Positions 62,464-64,000 of a stretch of 64,000 nt of DNA are shown in pieces. The DNA is from Rosistilla ulvae (lineage in GTDB: Bacteria; Planctomycetota; Planctomycetia; Pirellulales; Pirellulaceae). Every line of letters starts with the position of its first letter. Within the stretch, counting starts at the first letter, position 1. The notes under the pieces are model-generated. The model was not told the origin of the DNA. It did no database searches and was given only the letters and a program-made list of their open reading frames with translations. Made by a program: the position numbers and the translations under genes. The stretch lies in the NCBI RefSeq assembly GCF_007741475.1, contig NZ_CP036261.1, forward strand, positions 1,674,001 to 1,738,000, given 5' to 3'.

Positions 62464-63807
62464 TTATCGCAACCGATTGATCAGACAGGCGAGATGGGTC
62501 CGGGCTAATTCAGCTCTTGACACCTGGCCGCTCCGCTCGGCTGCTTCCGCCAATTTACTCAACAGGTCTTCGTAGACGTGCAGGTCGTCGCAACCCATGT
62601 CCCAGCCGGCGCGATAGTAGCCGTCGTAAGCATCGGCCCAGCGTCCGTCGCTGGCTGCTCGTTCTCCGATTCGCATCCAGTGGTTGGTCACGCGACTCCG
62701 CAGCCCCTGGTCCTTGCTTTCGCGGAACAGTCGCAAGTAGGGATCGTGCTGTACTTCGGCATTCCAGTGAGCGTGGAGGTCTTGCAAACGGGCGGCGGCA
62801 AACTTGCCTTCGGACTCGCGGTACCAATGTGTTCGAAAACGTACCGATTGGTCGGCAAACGACGAGCAATGGAGCGCTTGAAGGTAGGCCGTGATCGCAG
62901 CTTCGGGGCGCCCGGCGCGTTCCTCGGACCACCCCAGGATGTCGTTTGCCCAGCCCAGATCACCTCGCTTGGCCGCGACAGCCGACGCGTGCACGACCGC
63001 TGTGTCCCAGTCCTGACCGCATAGCTCATCGCTATCGCATTGAAACTCTTTCGCAAGTCGATCAAGAACCGATGGCGGGGTCAAATCGTTGTCGAACAAC
63101 CACCGGATCGCATCCTGATCCCAGTGGATCCCCAATTCACGCGCGACCCAGGGTTCCAGTTTTTGCCGCAGCAGGCTATCCAAAGCTGCCAGCGCACATT
63201 CCCCATGCACGGCTGTTTGGGCAACGCCGTGGTCGATCAATAAATCGGCAAGTCCATCGAGCTCGATTGGGGCTTCTGGGGGATCCAACAACAGACGGGC
63301 GACAGGTTCCGGCAGGTGTTTGGCCGCCCAGCCAGGGATGGTATCCGCCCCCAAATGTTGATCGAATTCCGCGGCGACATTGGCATAATACTGCCGACGT
63401 CCTGGCAGTCGACGGCGAAGGTTGTCAAACGCTACTGCCTCGGCTAACGTTTCACCCCACGGCATCCAGTCGCCGCCGCCGTGGTACCAATGGATCACTT
63501 CCGACGCAGAATTGTCGGGACCGATGCGAAGGCATAGCCAATCGCCATAGCGGTTCCCTAGCAGCGGCAAGGAGTCGGGAAGCATGAACCCGGGCCAGAT
63601 AAAGTCGGGGCTCTCGGACAACAGCTCCGTTGGTGAAACGGGTTGGTCGAATTCGCCCCCCCGATCTTTCAACCAGACCTCGCGGCTAAACCAATCTTCC
63701 AGGTCGGCGGGAAGCGCAAACCGATAGCGATCTCGCAATGCCGAACACCAGTGGTTCGATTCGTTTGTCGGAGCGGTAGAGTGGGTCAAAGAGGACTTGC
63801 AGTTCAA
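62464..63807 (-). CDS. SMI1/KNR4 (SUKH) domain protein
   Basis: 447 residues. The N-terminal ~120 residues form a SUKH domain: LPADLEDWFSREVW, PDFIWPGFMLPDSLPLLGNR, GDWLCLRIGPDNSASEVIHW, YHGGGDWMPWGETLAEA. The rest is helical and resembles tandem repeats of TPR type (GWSEERAGRPEAAITAYLQA, GERAASDGRWADAYDGYYRA). SUKH domains serve as immunity proteins in toxin systems or as regulators; no toxin is adjacent. No ATG exists before the domain, so the start is TTG 63805-63807, supported by a TATAAT just upstream. Confidence 0.85.
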   Translation of the reverse strand: MNCKSSLTHSTAPTNESNHWCSALRDRYRFALPADLEDWFSREVWLKDRGGEFDQPVSPTELLSESPDFIWPGFMLPDSLPLLGNRYGDWLCLRIGPDNSASEVIHWYHGGGDWMPWGETLAEAVAFDNLRRRLPGRRQYYANVAAEFDQHLGADTIPGWAAKHLPEPVARLLLDPPEAPIELDGLADLLIDHGVAQTAVHGECALAALDSLLRQKLEPWVARELGIHWDQDAIRWLFDNDLTPPSVLDRLAKEFQCDSDELCGQDWDTAVVHASAVAAKRGDLGWANDILGWSEERAGRPEAAITAYLQALHCSSFADQSVRFRTHWYRESEGKFAAARLQDLHAHWNAEVQHDPYLRLFRESKDQGLRSRVTNHWMRIGERAASDGRWADAYDGYYRAGWDMGCDDLHVYEDLLSKLAEAAERSGQVSRAELARTHLACLINRLR

Positions 63808-63836
63808 TAGAAAACGAACCGTAGGGCAACGCCAGG

Positions 63837-63842
63837 ATTATA
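63837..63842 (-). promoter_or_regulatory. Candidate -10 box before the SUKH gene
   Basis: A perfect TATAAT on the minus strand, 30 bases before the TTG start. No convincing -35 box lies at normal spacing. Confidence 0.3.
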
Positions 63843-64000
63843 AAACTCGCGGTTGTGTCTTTTCGGAGTCCTCTAAATTAAACACGAAAGCGAACGCCGC
63901 GACCAGAGTTGCCGCCAATTTGCCACGAAAAAGAGAGCGGTGGGCGTGAAGCCGTGGGGAATAAAACGCCTCAGGTTTACAGAGTCCACAGTCTGTGGAT

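Overview
The window looks like a chromosomal stretch of a planctomycete (class Planctomycetia, Pirellulaceae-like). This is inferred from the gene families: a DUF1592/DUF1552 pair, a DUF1501 protein, a DUF1080 protein, NPCBM and NHL proteins, several Tat-exported squalene-cyclase-like toroid proteins, methanofuran-linked C1 genes in a bacterium, and a Ser/Thr kinase with a periplasmic C-terminus. kdsB and lpxK indicate a lipid A/Kdo-type outer membrane. No rRNA, tRNA, CRISPR array, phage module or transposase was found.

Left part (1-17.8 kb): the signal-peptide end of an NHL-repeat protein, smpB, then the minus-strand operon fhcD(ftr)-fhcA-fhcC for formyl transfer and oxidation on tetrahydromethanopterin/methanofuran. 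fhcB is not in the window. Divergent from it lies a FAH-family hydrolase gene plus an SDR gene that lacks the catalytic tyrosine. Next come the DUF1592 (cytochrome-type) and DUF1552 (Tat) secreted pair, a toroid protein with a membrane partner, a DUF1501 protein, a Gfo/Idh/MocA oxidoreductase, a second toroid protein, kdsB, DUF1080, a strong terminator and a small c-type cytochrome.

Middle (18-40.7 kb): Ser/Thr kinase, rsgA, ftsH, a recQ with a long C-terminal extension preceded by a leucine-rich-repeat lipoprotein, comB (2-phosphosulfolactate phosphatase), an operon of MazG-like protein - large membrane protein - ABC ATPase, an NPCBM protein, a repeat-rich intergenic region, a Tat toroid protein translationally coupled to a Q-rich secreted protein, a TrmK-like methyltransferase, and a translationally coupled Na+/solute symporter-creatininase pair.

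Right part (40.8-64 kb): ceramidase-like protein, TPR protein, a multi-spanning membrane protein, a cytoplasmic-type toroid protein, a GT87-like glycosyltransferase, an SGNH hydrolase, a P1B-type metal ATPase with the TPCP/QExxD signature (P1B-5, Ni/Fe-type), lpxK, monomeric isocitrate dehydrogenase, a degenerate SF2 helicase, ruvA, isochorismatase-family hydrolase, PQQ-repeat protein, PIG-L deacetylase, MoxR ATPase and a SUKH/SMI1 protein.

The most unusual DNA-level feature is a set of non-coding repeats. A 68-bp long-hairpin core occurs twice as exact reverse complements (42512-42579 and 51562-51629) about 9 kb apart. A ~186-bp element bounded by CACTGGC hairpins lies in a tandem duplication that also copied the 3' end of a gene (35.0-35.6 kb). 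A ~94-bp element has 13-bp terminal inverted repeats (40733-40826), with a degenerate relative at 16917-16982. A 37-bp direct repeat lies at 33541-33653. No confirmed new multi-gene system was found; the best protein-level leads are the fhc-linked degenerate SDR, the MazG/membrane/ABC operon and the helicase that has lost its arginine finger.
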